Assembly (NCBI RefSeq): GCF_001619985.1
Contig: NW_017264205.1
Location: forward strand, 558,001 to 622,000
Reading direction: 5' to 3'
Origin: Xylona heveae TC161
Lineage: Eukaryota > Ascomycota > Xylonomycetes > Xylonales > Xylonaceae
Length of the DNA: 64,000 nucleotides
In this document: positions 47,253 to 60,356 of the stretch, piece after piece
How the letters are laid out: every line of letters starts with the position of its first letter
Numbering within the stretch: the first letter of the stretch is position 1
Position numbers and translations under genes: made by a program
Notes under the pieces: model-generated
What the model saw: the letters and a program-made list of their open reading frames with translations, nothing else
Databases searched by the model: none
Told to the model about the DNA's origin: nothing

Positions 47253-49163
47253 GACGGTGCACTTCGATAGGTCGCACGATGACATTGCAGCGGGCATTGT
47301 ACCGGTTGTGGACCATAAATTTCGAAGTAGGACTAAACGGTTTGGAAGGAACTGAGGTTGAAATTGAAACTGAAATTGATGGGTTGCTTGATTGAGGGAC
47401 GGAGAGGTTTTAGTTTGCAGAGCGAGAAGTCTTGAATGGAACTCAGCACACTCATTCAAGCAAATGGTTAAATAGCCTGCAGTGTTGTTAGCCAATTGAA
47501 TGAGTTTTATGACGGAATATGAAGAAAAGCCAAATGCAAATTAGTGACTGAGGTCAAACAGCATATTTGATGACTGACACTCTCAAGAGACACTTGTAAG
47601 CTATCGGAAAGTGATTGTTACGGCTCATTTGCGTGGTGACAGACAAATAGTCTTGATACAAAAAAGAGAGCATAAATATAAATGTCAAGGAAACATAAAG
47701 GAAAAGTCGAATCAAATACAGTCAAGCGGTGGTAACCTGAGTGTTTCAGTCAAGACCGAGGTAAAGCAAAAATATCATCGTAAAACAAGGCGAGGTAAAT
47801 TAAAAAGACAATGAAAAAATAATCAATTGATACCCACCTTAGTCAATGAATAACCACTTTTCGTCGAGTCGTGACCCCCCTCGAGTTTATTATATTCTAA
47901 ACAAATCAGTCATTCGAATCCCATGCTGCTCGAATCCACTAGATCAAGAAAGCTTCCTCAATCCATCGTTAGTTACATTAATAATCAGTTTTTTTTGTCG
48001 CAAAAGTATAAGGTCCTCATATCTGGCGTACATGGCTACTCAGATATATTCTCAGTCTGAGGTGTGACAGCGATAAGAGAGTCCGACTTGCACGACGAAC
48101 CATGCCTCGAGCTCAATGTTCAAGAACATGGGTCAGAGATGCCTTTTGTTAAGTACCCTTCGTTTGTCTTCAGACAAGACCACCAGCCGTCTTTGACGTA
48201 AATGCAGGGGGAAGACACTGCGCTGCCAAACAAGGCAGGTCACATCACTGGTTGTAAGCTGGAACGGAAGCGGAAGCAACTCCGGCATCGGGTCACAACC
48301 TCAAGTATATCGGCCCTTGGCCACAAATCAGAAGAGCTATATGTGCACACTTCGGCATGGATGCATATATGCCGAGACGTAAAATAACTTAAAAAAGCTT
48401 TGCTGCTCGAAATCAAATGATTCTGGATGTACACAAGTTTACTTATATATTTGGAGACCTGCTGAACTACCACCTTTAATCAGCTCTCGCGCAATCAGGT
48501 ACATGGATGGCGACTCCCCCACATGAAACGCCCACCGCAACACACAGACGCAGTACCCCTCGGTCCCCAATCGCCTACGAGAAATCGATGATGGTCAAGA
48601 AAAGCAATGACGGGACATTTCAATTACTTCAAAAGGAAAAAAAAAATATTAAATTCGTACGAAATCGATTCGAGATGAATTGAATTTAAAATTCAGAGAG
48701 GGATAAAATTGATTATTTTTCGAGAGGGGAATTTGCGTTATCGTCGTCTCTTTTTATTCTACACCAGAAAATGGCCCAGCCATTAAGCGCTTATCGGTCA
48801 CAGTATCTACTCCCTGGTCCACAGCCAAAACATTCACGCTATCTATAAGATAGCCACAGGACACCCTGCCGATAGGGTACTCGAATTTTCATCAGAAAAC
48901 CTCAACGCCGCCAGTCTTGTCCGAAGAAGGGCTGAATAGGGTATATCCCGTTACCCAAAAATATCGACCAATGAGAAAATCCAGATCCGTTTTGTGAGAT
49001 GTCTGAAGCGCGACAAATACGCGAAGGCCCAAAATCTCATAATCAATGCAAGAGCTCTTCACCAACTGTATGTTGAAGAAGAGAGGAGAAGGGGAACGTT
49101 TGCTATATTTCGATGTTCGGACAAGGCTCGCCGAATATATGAGCATATAAGAGAGAATTCGCT
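47253..49163. other. Intergenic DNA between the hydrophobin and the Zn2Cys6 gene
   Basis: About 1.9 kb with no recognisable gene. It is AT-rich in parts (47640-48060, 48600-48740). Frames are short and have no domain. Confidence 0.5.
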
Positions 49164-51974
49164 TTATATCACGATATATTCCCCATCCAACCGATCCATT
49201 GCTCGTCGCCACTTGAATGCCTGCCCTCCAACCGCTGCATGCCGAACATGCGACGTCGGTGCAGCTGCAGGATATGACGAAACCCCAGCAGTAGCATCAT
49301 TTCGGCCACGGGTGCCAAGCAGCGCATCATCGCCCACATCATCGCGCCATACCTTCTCGAGGACTTCCAAACCGGATATGTTATTCGAGAAGCCCGATTC
49401 GCTCTGAATATCAAGACATCGCTGGCGCACAATGGAGCGATGAACCTCATCGATACATTCCCCTCCAGTGATGAAAAGAGGCCAGAGGAGGAACTTGTGG
49501 ACCGTTGAAGTGCTTGCAATGCTGGTGATGTGGTAAAGTGCTTGGGCAACGAGATTTTGGAAGTTGGGGTGCGATGATGGTGACGCCGGATGAGCAAGGC
49601 GCTCGGTGTACAGAAGTGCAGCATACCGGAAAGATTCAGAAATATTCAACAGATCTCGTTGCCGGGGAGAAACGTCTGGCGTTGCGGAGCACATCTGCGC
49701 GGGCATGGTCGGATCCAATTCCCATTCTTTGAGTCCATCCCGAACGTCCTGCCATTCTTGCCAGAAAACGTGACGGTCATCGGTGCCAGAGCTGCTGTCA
49801 TCGAAACCTTCGTGGAAACTTCGCGACATCATGGTCCAGCCACTGCCGTCTAGGCTGTCGTAATTTAAACTGTAGTAATCCCGTCCAGCGGGTAGTTGTC
49901 GACTGGCAGCTGGCGACTGGGGAGTGTGTCCACGGTAGAGGCTTTGCGAGCTATCCGACATATTCTCACTGGGTCCTGCCACAGGTCTTCTCTGGCTTAA
50001 AAGGTTCAAGCGACCCAGCCGGCAGATTATTCGAAACAGCCGGCCGTCGCAGCCAATCATTTGCGCAAGGCCGCCCGGTTGTTCATCAAGAGCACTCAAC
50101 ATGTCGAGATATCCCTGACGCAGTTGAGGTTCTCTGTCATTGACAGCAGCAGTCATAACGTCGAACCACGTGAAGAAGAATTCCACCCAGCTACGAAAGT
50201 CGGACTGCGATCTACTATCGCAAAGCTCAAGAAGCTTTCTGACCCCAGCAAACTGGGTTCGCAATTGGGAAACGCCAGTATCGCATGTGTGGAAGAGGCA
50301 GAGGATGACAAGGGTTGCTAAAATGGAGTCGCTCTTGGCCAGTTCCGAATCTTTGAGCTGCCCATTGAGTAGCTGGACTGAAGTCGCCTTAAAATGGGAC
50401 TCCTCCTGCAGTAGGCTATCTGCGGCAGACCGAAGGGAAGGCTCTTGAGTCGGCTCTACAGAAACGCTTCTGCCTCGACGATTGCTGCCGCCGCTCGAAG
50501 CAAGATGATGCTGGCGGATCTTGGCACGGTCTTTGCTCATTCTCATACGCAGGTTGTTGGCGGAGAGCGCGGCAATGGCATATCGTAAGGTCTCGCTTTC
50601 CATCGCCAACCGCAAGATGTGCACTCTGTAGGGATTTGCCGGGCCATCAAATGCCACCAATCGAGGACAGATGGCCCGGTCGTAAAAGCCTATCAGTGAC
50701 TGAATACGCTGAGCAGCACTAGAAGCTTCCAGGAAAGGGTGCGATGGGACTTCCGTCGAGGATCCTGCTGGAGACGAAGGTAAGACCGAGGCTGTCGAGA
50801 CAGAAACGCCATCGTCAGTCAAAACGTGACTTGAGCCATCACGATTGGTAGAGGGGCCGCACCCATAGCCAGTACTATTCCTCGAATCACGAGCCTCACG
50901 AGGGTTGCCTCTTAATTCTTCTTCAACGAGAATGCCGTCCGTGCTATACGATGACCCGATTGGGTGTGGGGCAAAGCGGCCAGGCTCTGTATAGTCGTAG
51001 ATACTGCGATCAGAGCTGATACTTGACGCCATACCGTCGTAAGGCACTGAACATGAAGATGTTGGCGCTCGACCAGGATAAAAGGACCGCTCGCTCGCGC
51101 TCATTCCAAGAGCCTGTGGTGCGTAAAACTCTGCGTAAGATGGAGGGAGCGGCGCATTCATCAAGGAGATGTCCTCTGGCGTGTCCGGATAATCCACAGG
51201 AGAGGGATACTCGCTATCGCTGAAGCCGCTCAAGGAGGTGGCAGAAGTGCATGACTGAACGTCATCATAAGATCCCCCTAAGGAGGTTTGCAGCCGGTGC
51301 AAAGGATGGGCAGGATGAGCATAAGGATGCTGGGGTGCCCAGTCTGGGCCGTGCGCGGACTCGCCATAGGAGCTCATCATACTCCTAGCTGGCTGATGCT
51401 GATGCTGCTGCTCTGGGATTGTCTCATGCCATGTAACGGTCCCATGAGGAATAGCGGAAATCGAGGCGGTAGGAGAGGACGTAGGGTGCACGGGAATGAA
51501 ATCGTAGGCTCGTAGAGCATTTGATTCTTCATATCTCGAATTCGTGGAAGCAGAGTGATCCCTGGGAGAGGGCTCTTCGTAAGGTGCCGAAGTTGGTCGA
51601 ATGGGTTTTGGTCTCGATGTGCTATTTACGGACCCAACAGCAGATGATTTCTCTTTGGGTGCGCTAGTCGACGTCGGGCCTTTTCTTGCAATTGGGAGAG
51701 ACATGCCTCGTAGTTTGCCTCGACTGGCCACTCCGACGCCCCAAGTCAATTGAGTCTTGTAACCACTGCAGTTGCCATCGCCATGACCCAGGCATTGAGT
51801 GCAGTATGGTCGTCGTCGATCACATTGCCGTCGCTGCTTGATGCAGGTGAAGCAATCGTCGGCGGCACCACTTGGAGGAGCTCTTCGTCGCCGCTTGCGA
51901 GGAGCCACGCTGCGCGCAGGGGACTTTGCAAGAGGACTAGGCAATTGTGCCATAGAAGGCGATGACATGGTCAT
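49164..51974 (-). CDS. Zn2Cys6 fungal transcription factor
   Basis: A single 936-residue exon. The zinc cluster lies at residues 41-69: Cys 41, 44, 51, 58, 61 and 69 with spacing C-x2-C-x6-C-x6-C-x2-C-x7-C, preceded by a basic patch (RKRRRR) that may serve as a nuclear signal. After it comes a linker (YKTQLTWGVGVASRGKLRG) that I recall as typical of one conserved subgroup of these regulators. Residues about 95-400 are Ser/Pro-rich and disordered. The C-terminal half (about 410-935) is helical and resembles the fungal-specific trans domain of the Fungal_trans_2 type. It should bind DNA as a dimer and regulate transcription; the targets are unknown. A second Met at codon 3 may be the real start. 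The gene has no intron and a long gene-free upstream region. I do not assign a symbol. Confidence 0.92.
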   Translation of the reverse strand: MTMSSPSMAQLPSPLAKSPARSVAPRKRRRRAPPSGAADDCFTCIKQRRQCDRRRPYCTQCLGHGDGNCSGYKTQLTWGVGVASRGKLRGMSLPIARKGPTSTSAPKEKSSAVGSVNSTSRPKPIRPTSAPYEEPSPRDHSASTNSRYEESNALRAYDFIPVHPTSSPTASISAIPHGTVTWHETIPEQQHQHQPARSMMSSYGESAHGPDWAPQHPYAHPAHPLHRLQTSLGGSYDDVQSCTSATSLSGFSDSEYPSPVDYPDTPEDISLMNAPLPPSYAEFYAPQALGMSASERSFYPGRAPTSSCSVPYDGMASSISSDRSIYDYTEPGRFAPHPIGSSYSTDGILVEEELRGNPREARDSRNSTGYGCGPSTNRDGSSHVLTDDGVSVSTASVLPSSPAGSSTEVPSHPFLEASSAAQRIQSLIGFYDRAICPRLVAFDGPANPYRVHILRLAMESETLRYAIAALSANNLRMRMSKDRAKIRQHHLASSGGSNRRGRSVSVEPTQEPSLRSAADSLLQEESHFKATSVQLLNGQLKDSELAKSDSILATLVILCLFHTCDTGVSQLRTQFAGVRKLLELCDSRSQSDFRSWVEFFFTWFDVMTAAVNDREPQLRQGYLDMLSALDEQPGGLAQMIGCDGRLFRIICRLGRLNLLSQRRPVAGPSENMSDSSQSLYRGHTPQSPAASRQLPAGRDYYSLNYDSLDGSGWTMMSRSFHEGFDDSSSGTDDRHVFWQEWQDVRDGLKEWELDPTMPAQMCSATPDVSPRQRDLLNISESFRYAALLYTERLAHPASPSSHPNFQNLVAQALYHITSIASTSTVHKFLLWPLFITGGECIDEVHRSIVRQRCLDIQSESGFSNNISGLEVLEKVWRDDVGDDALLGTRGRNDATAGVSSYPAAAPTSHVRHAAVGGQAFKWRRAMDRLDGEYIVI

Positions 51975-54900
51975 GATGGAAAGTGAATAGATAGAAGCAG
52001 AAAGGCCAGAAGAAAGAATGTATCAAATTGGACCAAAGGGAAGCTTGTCCGTGTCGAGGATGTCAGTCGTACATCACAATGCTGTACTATGTGCTGGGGG
52101 AGGAATAGCAACAATAAAACAACGCAGAGTGGATTGAAAGTTCCAGATTCAAGCCGAACAAGTAGCGAAGGAACTCGTAGTAATATGGAAACCAACTGTA
52201 ACAGACCAGACTTGATAGTTGCACAGCACGATTGAGCCCGGTGGGGGTGGGAATGAATATGACCAGATATTCGACGGTCGAGGTTGAATTCGACTTGACT
52301 TGGGCCCCTCTTTCTCTCTCGTGTGTGCGCGCGCGAGCCAGCGAAGGGTAGATAAGATTTCACGATGACCTGCAAGGGAAATGACCAGGAGCTGCTCTTC
52401 CCCAGGCCCAAAGTTCATCGATTGCCAGACGACGAAGCGTGTCAAGGGTGAGTCCCGCACAAAGATGGCATGGGGGCACGAGCAGACGCATGGACGACGC
52501 GGCATGCATCGAATAAGAAGCTCCAAGGATGCAGGACCACCCACGCCATGACGGCGGTTGCAAATGCTTGAACCAGGGTTGTCTGGTTGGAACGGGGGGA
52601 GGAGAGTACGTCGCATTAGTTCAAGATAGCTTGTCTTTGTCTCTCGTTACCAATCCATGACCTGGAATCATTTTGGCCCTTCTGCGACTCTACGCTCTGC
52701 CGAGTAGTCCGGTGAGCGCGGAGAGCGGAACGTCAGTCTACGGGCAAAGCGCAAGCATCATTGGGTAGAACGATGGCGCGCAAGACAGAACGAATCATCA
52801 GAGTCCCGAAAGCATGAAAAACCGATAGGTCGATGAACGAAGGGTGGTTTTGGATGGGTGGGGGAACATGAAAGTCGGTCAAAAGGGTTAGGGAATTCTT
52901 TTTGGACCAGAGTGGGCGGACAAATCGAACGTCCTAACATCGACTTGTCAAGCCATCCAGGAAAGATACGCCTGGGGCCCGCTGTCTAGCGGACAGGCGA
53001 CCAGGTACGAATAGGAGGGAATGACGGGAGGTAACCAATATTGATCTCCGAGAAGGTCTGGCGGATTGGTTGGCGATGCGAAAGGTTACATTGTCGAATT
53101 TCGTCCGCCGCTGTTCCCTGGTTCGCCTCCATGTCCATGTCACAGCTCTAGTGCTGGTGCTGGTGCTGGTGTCGGTGCGGCTGCTGGTCTAATTTGACGG
53201 GTTCGCCGTCCTTCTGGTGCGCTCAGTTAGTGTGGGATGGAAAGCCTAGCTGTTATGGCGCAAAAAGGCCATGGGCGGCGCCATTGACGAGATTAGTTCT
53301 GTAATGAATGGATGGGTGAAGGGAGCAGGTCGATCCTTCAAATCAAAGGAACGAATCTTCAGAAGGGGTGGCCATGCAAACCACCCAACCTGTGAGACAA
53401 GCAATGCCTCCTTGAAGCCCCAGATGGCCCGTCGACTGCCAACGTCGCTTTGATCAGAAGGGGCCAGTTGTGGGGGAGAAAGAGGGACCTGCCGGGTCGT
53501 TGGAGATCCCTCGGCTCTCTCTTGGCTCTCCACCAATGATACACCATGAATGGGCGAACGGTAGCCGAAAAAGTGTGCGTGATAGTCCGACGGGGGCACG
53601 ACACCAAGCATTTACTTAATAGTCTGGAGGGCTGACGGATGGAAGCTCGTTCCCCTCCACGAGTCTAAGCATAGAAAACATGTTATTAGCTTCGATCCTG
53701 GTAGACTAAGAGACAATCCAACTTTGAAATCTCCTTCGTGATACGTCTAGGCCGTTGCCATGCGATTGGAAAGGCGAACTCCGCTGCAAATAGTAACTTA
53801 TACTGTTATAGATTATAGCAAATGATGACAGCTCAAGGGTATTATTTAGACGCACGTAAACTTTGGTGGTCCTGCATGAGCGCCAACCCGTCGGCGAGTC
53901 CCAATCATACTGCGTAGATGATTTGGCATTTCGTAGGGGCGATGATGATAGGGACAATGATAATGCATGCAATCAAGCCATCCCCGCCTGTACCTCCGAG
54001 TGCTTTCTACGTTTCCTTGGTTGAGCACTGACATGCCCCGATTCAACCCCTCTCTGGACATTTTCGTTCCCTCCTAGGAACATATTTCTGGGTTCTGATT
54101 TAGACGCTAGATTGTTGGTTCTGGAATTTGCGCCGGTCTCAACTAGACCGGGGGCGCAGTATAATGACCATCTGCTGACCGGTGAGTGGCATGGTGCATC
54201 GCATGGTCAATGGTGCGAAGAAATGAAAGGTGGAAGATAATTTTACCGGCGCATGCTTGCCATTGACCCATACCGTGGTCGAGGGCGAAAGGCACCAGGG
54301 GCATCAGACGGCGAGACATATGGCGCCAACTACTCCGTAAACTGTAATCGCAATTGTCACGAAGAGTCGCCGTCGCGCGGGATTATTTCCCCCCTCGTAC
54401 CGGGAGAGACATTGCAATATTTCATAATCAGAGATATCAAATTACCTTTCGGGGATGTCCGACGGAAAGGCTATTCCGCCAAAGAGCCGAGGGACCAAAG
54501 GAGCTTGAATAAGATTGAAGTGGGGTAGTCGCCGGATCGAAGGCAACTGCCCTTTTCATAGCGGGATGTTTTCGAGCCATCAGCAATAAAGTAATACTGA
54601 TCGACAAGAACTTTTTTGCCTTGAAAGGCAATTTGTCACGGCGAATTCATTACTGAGTACTCCGCCCTTTCCAGACGGAGTGATCCCGACAGCGACAACA
54701 TGATCGAGTCTGGTCCGTTGAAAATGAAAAGGAATTCTTTCGTGCTCTGCAATAAAAGAGGGGGTGTGAAGGGCTTGCATTGGTGTAGAAATAGCAATTA
54801 TTATTCCCATAATTGAGCCCGTCAGCCTCTTCAATCCTCCAATGGGTCTATTACAAACTCCCAAACGTTAAGTGGGCAATGGAAGAAACAATGAGCCCCA

Positions 54901-55979
54901 AGGGGCGGCGCATGAGCATGGCTGCATGGAAGGCTGCATGGAAGTTAAGTGGAAAGTGCCACTGAAGCTCATTGATCGGGCTCTGTGGCTGCTTCTCAAC
55001 AATGAGCTGTGGTTGTGTTCCTGCCGCCGTCAGGTGGTCACTGGTGGTGGCGTGGGCATCATTTGGTTTCTTCGTGTCTTCTTCCGCGCTACCCGGGGGT
55101 TGTGCGACCGGCCTCTTACCTATCTACCCACCTAAGCTTGTGTGGACAATAGTTAAGCTGTTCGCCAGATGGGCAGCCATGACCAAATTGGCTGTGCGAC
55201 ATCTCCCAAAGCATCTTTGGAGAAGTGCATGTAGGGGTTGTTGGCCACGGTGCACCTTATAAGCTGTTATGTACCAAATTGCGAGAAGGTGCCTTCTCGT
55301 GGATGAGGATTGCAATTATCCCACATAATTAAATGGGAGCAATTGTTGCTCAGAAGGTATCCATGGTAAAATGGCCGACACGCCCGGGATCCAGAAGAGA
55401 TGAAACAAAAGCAACGTGAGCGAAGGATCGAAAAAGCATCAAAGCCTTTTCCCAGCACGTCAAGTGAAACTTGCCTGTCCGCCGACAACAGCCGTCTGTT
55501 CAGTTCGGACATTTGTATCGATTGGGCGAGCCAGCGAGAGGTGGGCCACGGATCAAGAAAACTGGTGGCGTTGCGCCTCGTCGGGCCTCTTAGCCAGGGA
55601 CCCGCTCATTCTTCTTTTTCTTGGGCGGCTCGGTCCTCGGGGTTCGACTTGAACAGCTCCTGAGCCGCGGCACACCTTGCTCGATACCTAGGTTTTTCCG
55701 CAATAATATTTTATCATGTTCGCATGTGATGCCGAGATAATCATCGATGCTGAACACCAACTTCAAGCACCTAGAATGGGTAGATTTGGGAGATGCGGGT
55801 GCCTGCTTCCTTCATTTCCCATCCTCGCATGGCCACACTTGGCCTTCATAATTTGTGTTAAGTTGGTGCTAAGCGGTTCAAGCTGAGACTATTGGACCGT
55901 AAAATTGTTAAGAGTCTCTCTCTCGGCCCACTTGCGACATAAACAGATAGATAACTATCACTGCGCCTCTAGCTGAAGC
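51975..55979. promoter_or_regulatory. About 4 kb gene-free region upstream of the Zn2Cys6 gene
   Basis: No gene is recognised in these 4 kb. The first 700 bases are purine/pyrimidine-skewed like a leader and hold several short frames. A GGTGCT tandem lies at about 53150-53175. The length suggests a large regulatory region or long leader for the regulator gene, as known for developmental regulators in these fungi, but this is inference. Confidence 0.4.
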
Positions 55980-56804
55980 TTAACGCTCCGCTCCAAAGAA
56001 TACAATTTCGGTCCACTGTAAGTTGCTTTCCTCCGAGATGATTCTGTGCAGTGGAGCTATGACGACCTCGCGAACCCTCAATTCGTGACACTTCTCAAGT
56101 GTAGCAAATCCGTCAAAATAATTCCCAAATTTTGGTCCTGGTGGTCAGCGACTGGCTGTCGCTGAATTTTCCTTAAGCCGTCGTAAAAAGATGAATGAGC
56201 AAGATACCTACCTTAATACCCGAAAATGTTGTCAGCTCGGTTGAGTCTACGATGATCTGAGAGTTGAATCAATCCTAAGCAATCGTGAATTTGACGGGCT
56301 CACTGCCGGTTATCAACGGCTCGCAGTGATTCCTTATAGCTCGCACCTGGAACATCGATGTGACGTCGCGATGCACTTCGGTCGCCGCCCAAATCAACTC
56401 ACCCATTCGTCCTCTAGTGTCTTCTTGATGTAGCCGACTGGACATGATTTTGCATTTGGGGCAACGTAAATATTAACCTCGACGGGAAAGTGTAAGCGAA
56501 TAATCGCGGGTCCTTCTTCCCACCTGCTGCCCTAAGCCTGGCCCATACCTCGTAATTGAGTGCCGAACTTGCCTTGGCAGGTACACTTTGCCATCATCAA
56601 TCCCGTATCCACTCGCTCTAGTTCTATTCTCTCTCGTTGTCGAGGTGGTTGCTCACGGCAAGCCGAGTGCCGGTATATCGGTCCATCAACTAAATCTAGA
56701 GTGGGTCTCACCAAAGGAAGCCCACCTGCTAACTGAGAAATTAAGCGTTGCGCTTTTTCTACCTTATCCTGCAAAAGATCTGTTTCATACTTTAGTTCAA
56801 TCAC
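55980..56804 (-). other. Possible gene remains, unrecognised
   Basis: Minus-strand pieces look coding. 56140-55980 reads YFDGFATLEKCHELRVREVV and ends in QWTEIVFFGAER with a stop. About 56275-56230 reads DSTELTTFSGIK followed by a GTAGGT donor. About 56510-56410 reads EVNIYVAPNAKSCPVGYIKK followed by a GTGAGT donor. About 56570-56480 reads NYEVWARLRAAGGKKDPRLF in another frame. The donors look real, but the phases did not agree with any acceptor I tried, and the last two pieces overlap in different frames. Either I missed an exon border or the gene is damaged. No family is named. Confidence 0.35.
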
Positions 56805-58120
56805 GTATCCTCAGCTATCGTCATCAGCTTGGTCGAGAACGTCGCCTTATCAGAGGCCCCATTCAGGTTGACAACGTACCACAGCAGGTTAAAAGGCCAT
56901 AATCTTAAGGCTGATACCACTGCCCGTGTCCTAGCAACAGACTCAAACCTTCACATTGTCGGAAAGATATCATTCCATAGACTGAGCTTCTCGGAGATCG
57001 GCTTTTTTTTGTCGGGTCATTTTGATGTAGATATAGCCCGCGCAGGCTTACTCGTTTTCTAGCTTCAAAGGACTTGGCAACGATATTCTGTCGGTTCCTT
57101 GTTGTTATTGTCTGTTTATCCCAATCATCTGAATATTTAAAAACGATATAAAACTAAATATAATAATTTGATTCCTTTCTCTTCTTTTATTTCCCCCTAT
57201 ATAATAGTTGTTGCAGCTTTGGGGGACCATCTCTTAAGTGTACGGAGCAACTTTTGCTGAAATGCGGCGCTGGCGACTGCACTCTGGCACATTCTCGGGG
57301 ACTTGCAGTCGTGGTTTAGCGATGCTATAAGTCGGAATCTTTTGGCATTTTAATAGTCAAATTCTTCAAAAATGTTTTCCGGTCGTCGCACTCGATCTAT
57401 CCACAAATCGTTTTTCGACGATTCACACGAAGAACTCGAAGAAGCTTTGATCTTTCTGAACGCCCAAATATTCTCCAACTGGAAAGCTAATAAAGATTCG
57501 TGCATTTGGACATGAGTTGCATAGAACAAAAGTCCGCTGGTTTTGTTTCTAGTGTTGAGGTGCCGAAGACTGTACTGGCCAAGGAAAACTCCACCGCGGT
57601 AAGTCACAAAAGTAATGAACAATTTCATTTCATCACTGGAATCGTATGTGGAAATGAGCTTAAGTCACCAAAGTCTTTGATTTCATCGTCAGAAGTTATC
57701 TATTGAAATTCGATATGGGAACGACGCGTTTGGATCATAACATTAAACAAGGCTTGAAGGGATTAGAGAGTTATGCAAATCCGTTGACAATCTACTGTAA
57801 AGGGTTATTAATATTAATATTCTAGAAATAAGATGTATTTACAAGGAGGCAAGACCTGTATCGCGACAGAACTATACTACGTACTTAAGGTATATGGCAG
57901 AATGGCAACGAAATGATTGGAGAACTGACAGGTTTTAACCGGGTTAGCGCCGGGAACTCCCTCGGGATCTCCCGCTCTTGTTTGGGTTTAGCTGAATCTG
58001 GATTGGTTCCGCCGAAAGTTTGTGCCTCCCCAGTTGATGGAGTTCCTCATTCAAAAGTCCCGGAGCCCCCAAGTTTGAAGGATCTTCATGACTTAGCGGG
58101 GATTTTTCTCATCGAACAAA
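56805..58120. other. Intergenic DNA upstream of the monooxygenase gene
   Basis: AT-rich around 57110-57200 and 57780-57830. A minus frame at 57350-57628 (92 codons) has a moderately protein-like start but no family. The last 200 bases are the monooxygenase promoter. Confidence 0.4.
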
Positions 58121-60017
58121 ATGGATTTCCCTGACCATGTGGAGCTGGCCATCATAGGTGCCGGTAAGCTCAATATGCTGCGCTCGTTGAACGGAACAGC
58201 AAGAGGGGAGTAGCGTGAGGATAGCTGAGCTAACTGGCCTTTTCTCTCGTGTGTAGGATGGAATGGCCTAGCAATGGCAAAAACGTACCTTGAATGCCAC
58301 CCTAATGCGAAGCTCATTGTGCTCGACAAGGGAACCAGTATTGGTGGCGTGTGGGCGAAGGACCGCTTGTACCCTCATTTGAAATCCAACAATGTCAAGG
58401 GAAACCTCGAGTATAGCGATTTTCCGATGGACCTAGAAAGGTTCGGCGTCAAGCCCGGTGAGCATATTCCTGGAGCTACTGTGCATGAATATCTCTTTCA
58501 GTATTCCAAGGAATTTGGCATATATTCAAAAATCCGCCTCGGGGCTGTGGTCGGAGTGATCGAGCGTTCCCTTACAGGAGGTTGGACCTTAAACGTGCAG
58601 TCTGGCAAAGACAGTGTTCAACATCAATTACATGCAGACAAAGTGGTCTTTGCCACGGGGCTGACCTCCGAAGCTTGGATGCCAGACTTTCATGGACTGG
58701 AAAATTACGCATGTCCAGTGTATCATGTGAAAGATCTGGCCCACAATACAGACCAACTTTACCAAACGGCCCGAAACGTTACTGTTATTGGTGGAACAAA
58801 GTCTGGATGGGATGCAGCCTATACTTGTGCTAATGCAGGGATTCATGTTGACATGATTGTTCGCAAGTCTGGCCATGGCCCTGCGTGGATGTCCTGGCCG
58901 AAAGTGACTCCCTTCAAGATGTATCTGGAGAAGCTCGTGCATACGCGCTTCTTGACTTGGTTCAGTCCGTGTATATGGGGAGATTTTGATGGGTTTTCTT
59001 GGATTCGAAAATTTTTGCATGGTACCAGAATTGGACGATTCTTTGTAGATTCATTCTGGACCATATTGAATAATGACCTCCTTCAGGTGAGCTGTGTTTC
59101 CCAGCGAAGATATTACACGTCCTAATTTCTACGAGGGAGGCAAATATGACAATCATTCAGAAACGAAAAAGCTCAAACCCTGGATCAGTCCATTCTGGAT
59201 CGCTTCTTCGTTGAGCATCTTCAACTATGATACCGACTTTTTCGAACTTGTCCGAAATGGCAAGATAAATGTTCACATTGAGGACGTGTCCGGATTTGCA
59301 GAAAAGTCTGTTCAGCTATCGTCAGGTGCAACTCTTAGCTCAGATGCGCTAATATGTGCTACTGGCTGGAAACATCGACCGCCAGTGAAATTCCTGCCAT
59401 CAGATATTGAGCGCGAGATTGGTTTGCCCAAGCGCCCAAGTTCCGAAGATGAAGAGCTGGCCCATGTTGCAGATAAAAGAATCTTAGATCAATTCCCTCG
59501 ACTCAGAAATCAGCCGAATTCGAATCCTGAATATAAGCCGATGGATGGCAGCGAACCAGCTGTAGAGCTTCACCCATACCGACTGTATCGTTTCATGGTG
59601 CCTCCGGCATTCGCTGACGACCGAAATATTGCATTCATGGGAGCAATGCAATCTATCAGCACTGCGATGATCGCCCAAGTCCAGGCACTGTGGCTGACTG
59701 CATATTTAGACGGAACCCTCGACTTGGAAACCGAAACTTGGAATGATCGAGCTCAGGGCGAACCGACTTTGGCAGAGAAGATTGTTCAGGAAACTTATCT
59801 CGACTCTCAATTTGGAAAATGGCGGTGTCCGGGCGGATATGGAAACCAGTTTCCAGATATCGTTTTCGATTGTCTGCCTTATATTGATATGCTCCTTCGC
59901 CAGTTGGGGTTGTCGTATCATCGCAAACGCAACCTTATCGCAGAGGTTTTTGACAGTTACTCAACAAGTGATTATCGGGGGTTGGTTGATGAATGGAGAA
60001 CTAAGGTTGGAAAATGA
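58121..60017 (+). CDS. FAD/NADPH-dependent flavin monooxygenase (FMO-like)
   Basis: Three exons (58121-58163, 58257-59086, 59136-60017) give 584 residues. The first intron splits the FAD-binding motif, which becomes IIGAGWNGLAMAKTYLE once joined. TSIGGVW follows the second strand, as in FMOs. A second dinucleotide motif, VIGGTKSGWDAAYTCANAG (about 210-228), should bind NADPH. ATG-type motifs occur at VVFATGL and ALICATGW. The intron at 59087-59135 is only 49 bases; the acceptor after CTACGAG is the one that keeps the frame and gives DLLQGGKYDNHSE, which fits the family. The protein should insert one oxygen atom into a soft nucleophile or a ketone; the substrate is unknown. It is convergent with an NCS1 permease 339 bases away. 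Confidence 0.9.
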
Positions 60018-60356
60018 TGCGACATATGATTCTCAACTATGCGGCAAATATTCTTTATCTACAAGTTGCAATCTGACTCGAATCAGAACTCGCATCTGCG
60101 ACCACGAACCAAAAAAGAAGCCTAAAATAGTACAGCATTCATGAATATGCTTGATGAATTCAGAAAATTTTAAAGTCGATGAATGACATGTCATTTGGGA
60201 TAGTGACATTATATCCCAAAATGTAAGGAGTCGCATTGAATAAAGCTGAAGAACTTTCCTGGCAATGAAAACGCGTCCAACAAAAACAAGCAGAAAGCTT
60301 TGAGCATGGTCCAATAACACCTAATATTTTGCCCGCGGGTATCCTCTTTATTCGTT
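60018..60356. other. Convergent intergenic DNA (monooxygenase / NCS1 permease)
   Basis: 339 bases hold both 3' ends. Nothing else is seen. Confidence 0.5.

Noticed and set aside
56588-56902. Small secreted protein on the plus strand
   Set aside because: The N-terminus looks like a signal peptide, but the rest is random and the opposite strand is the more coding-like one.
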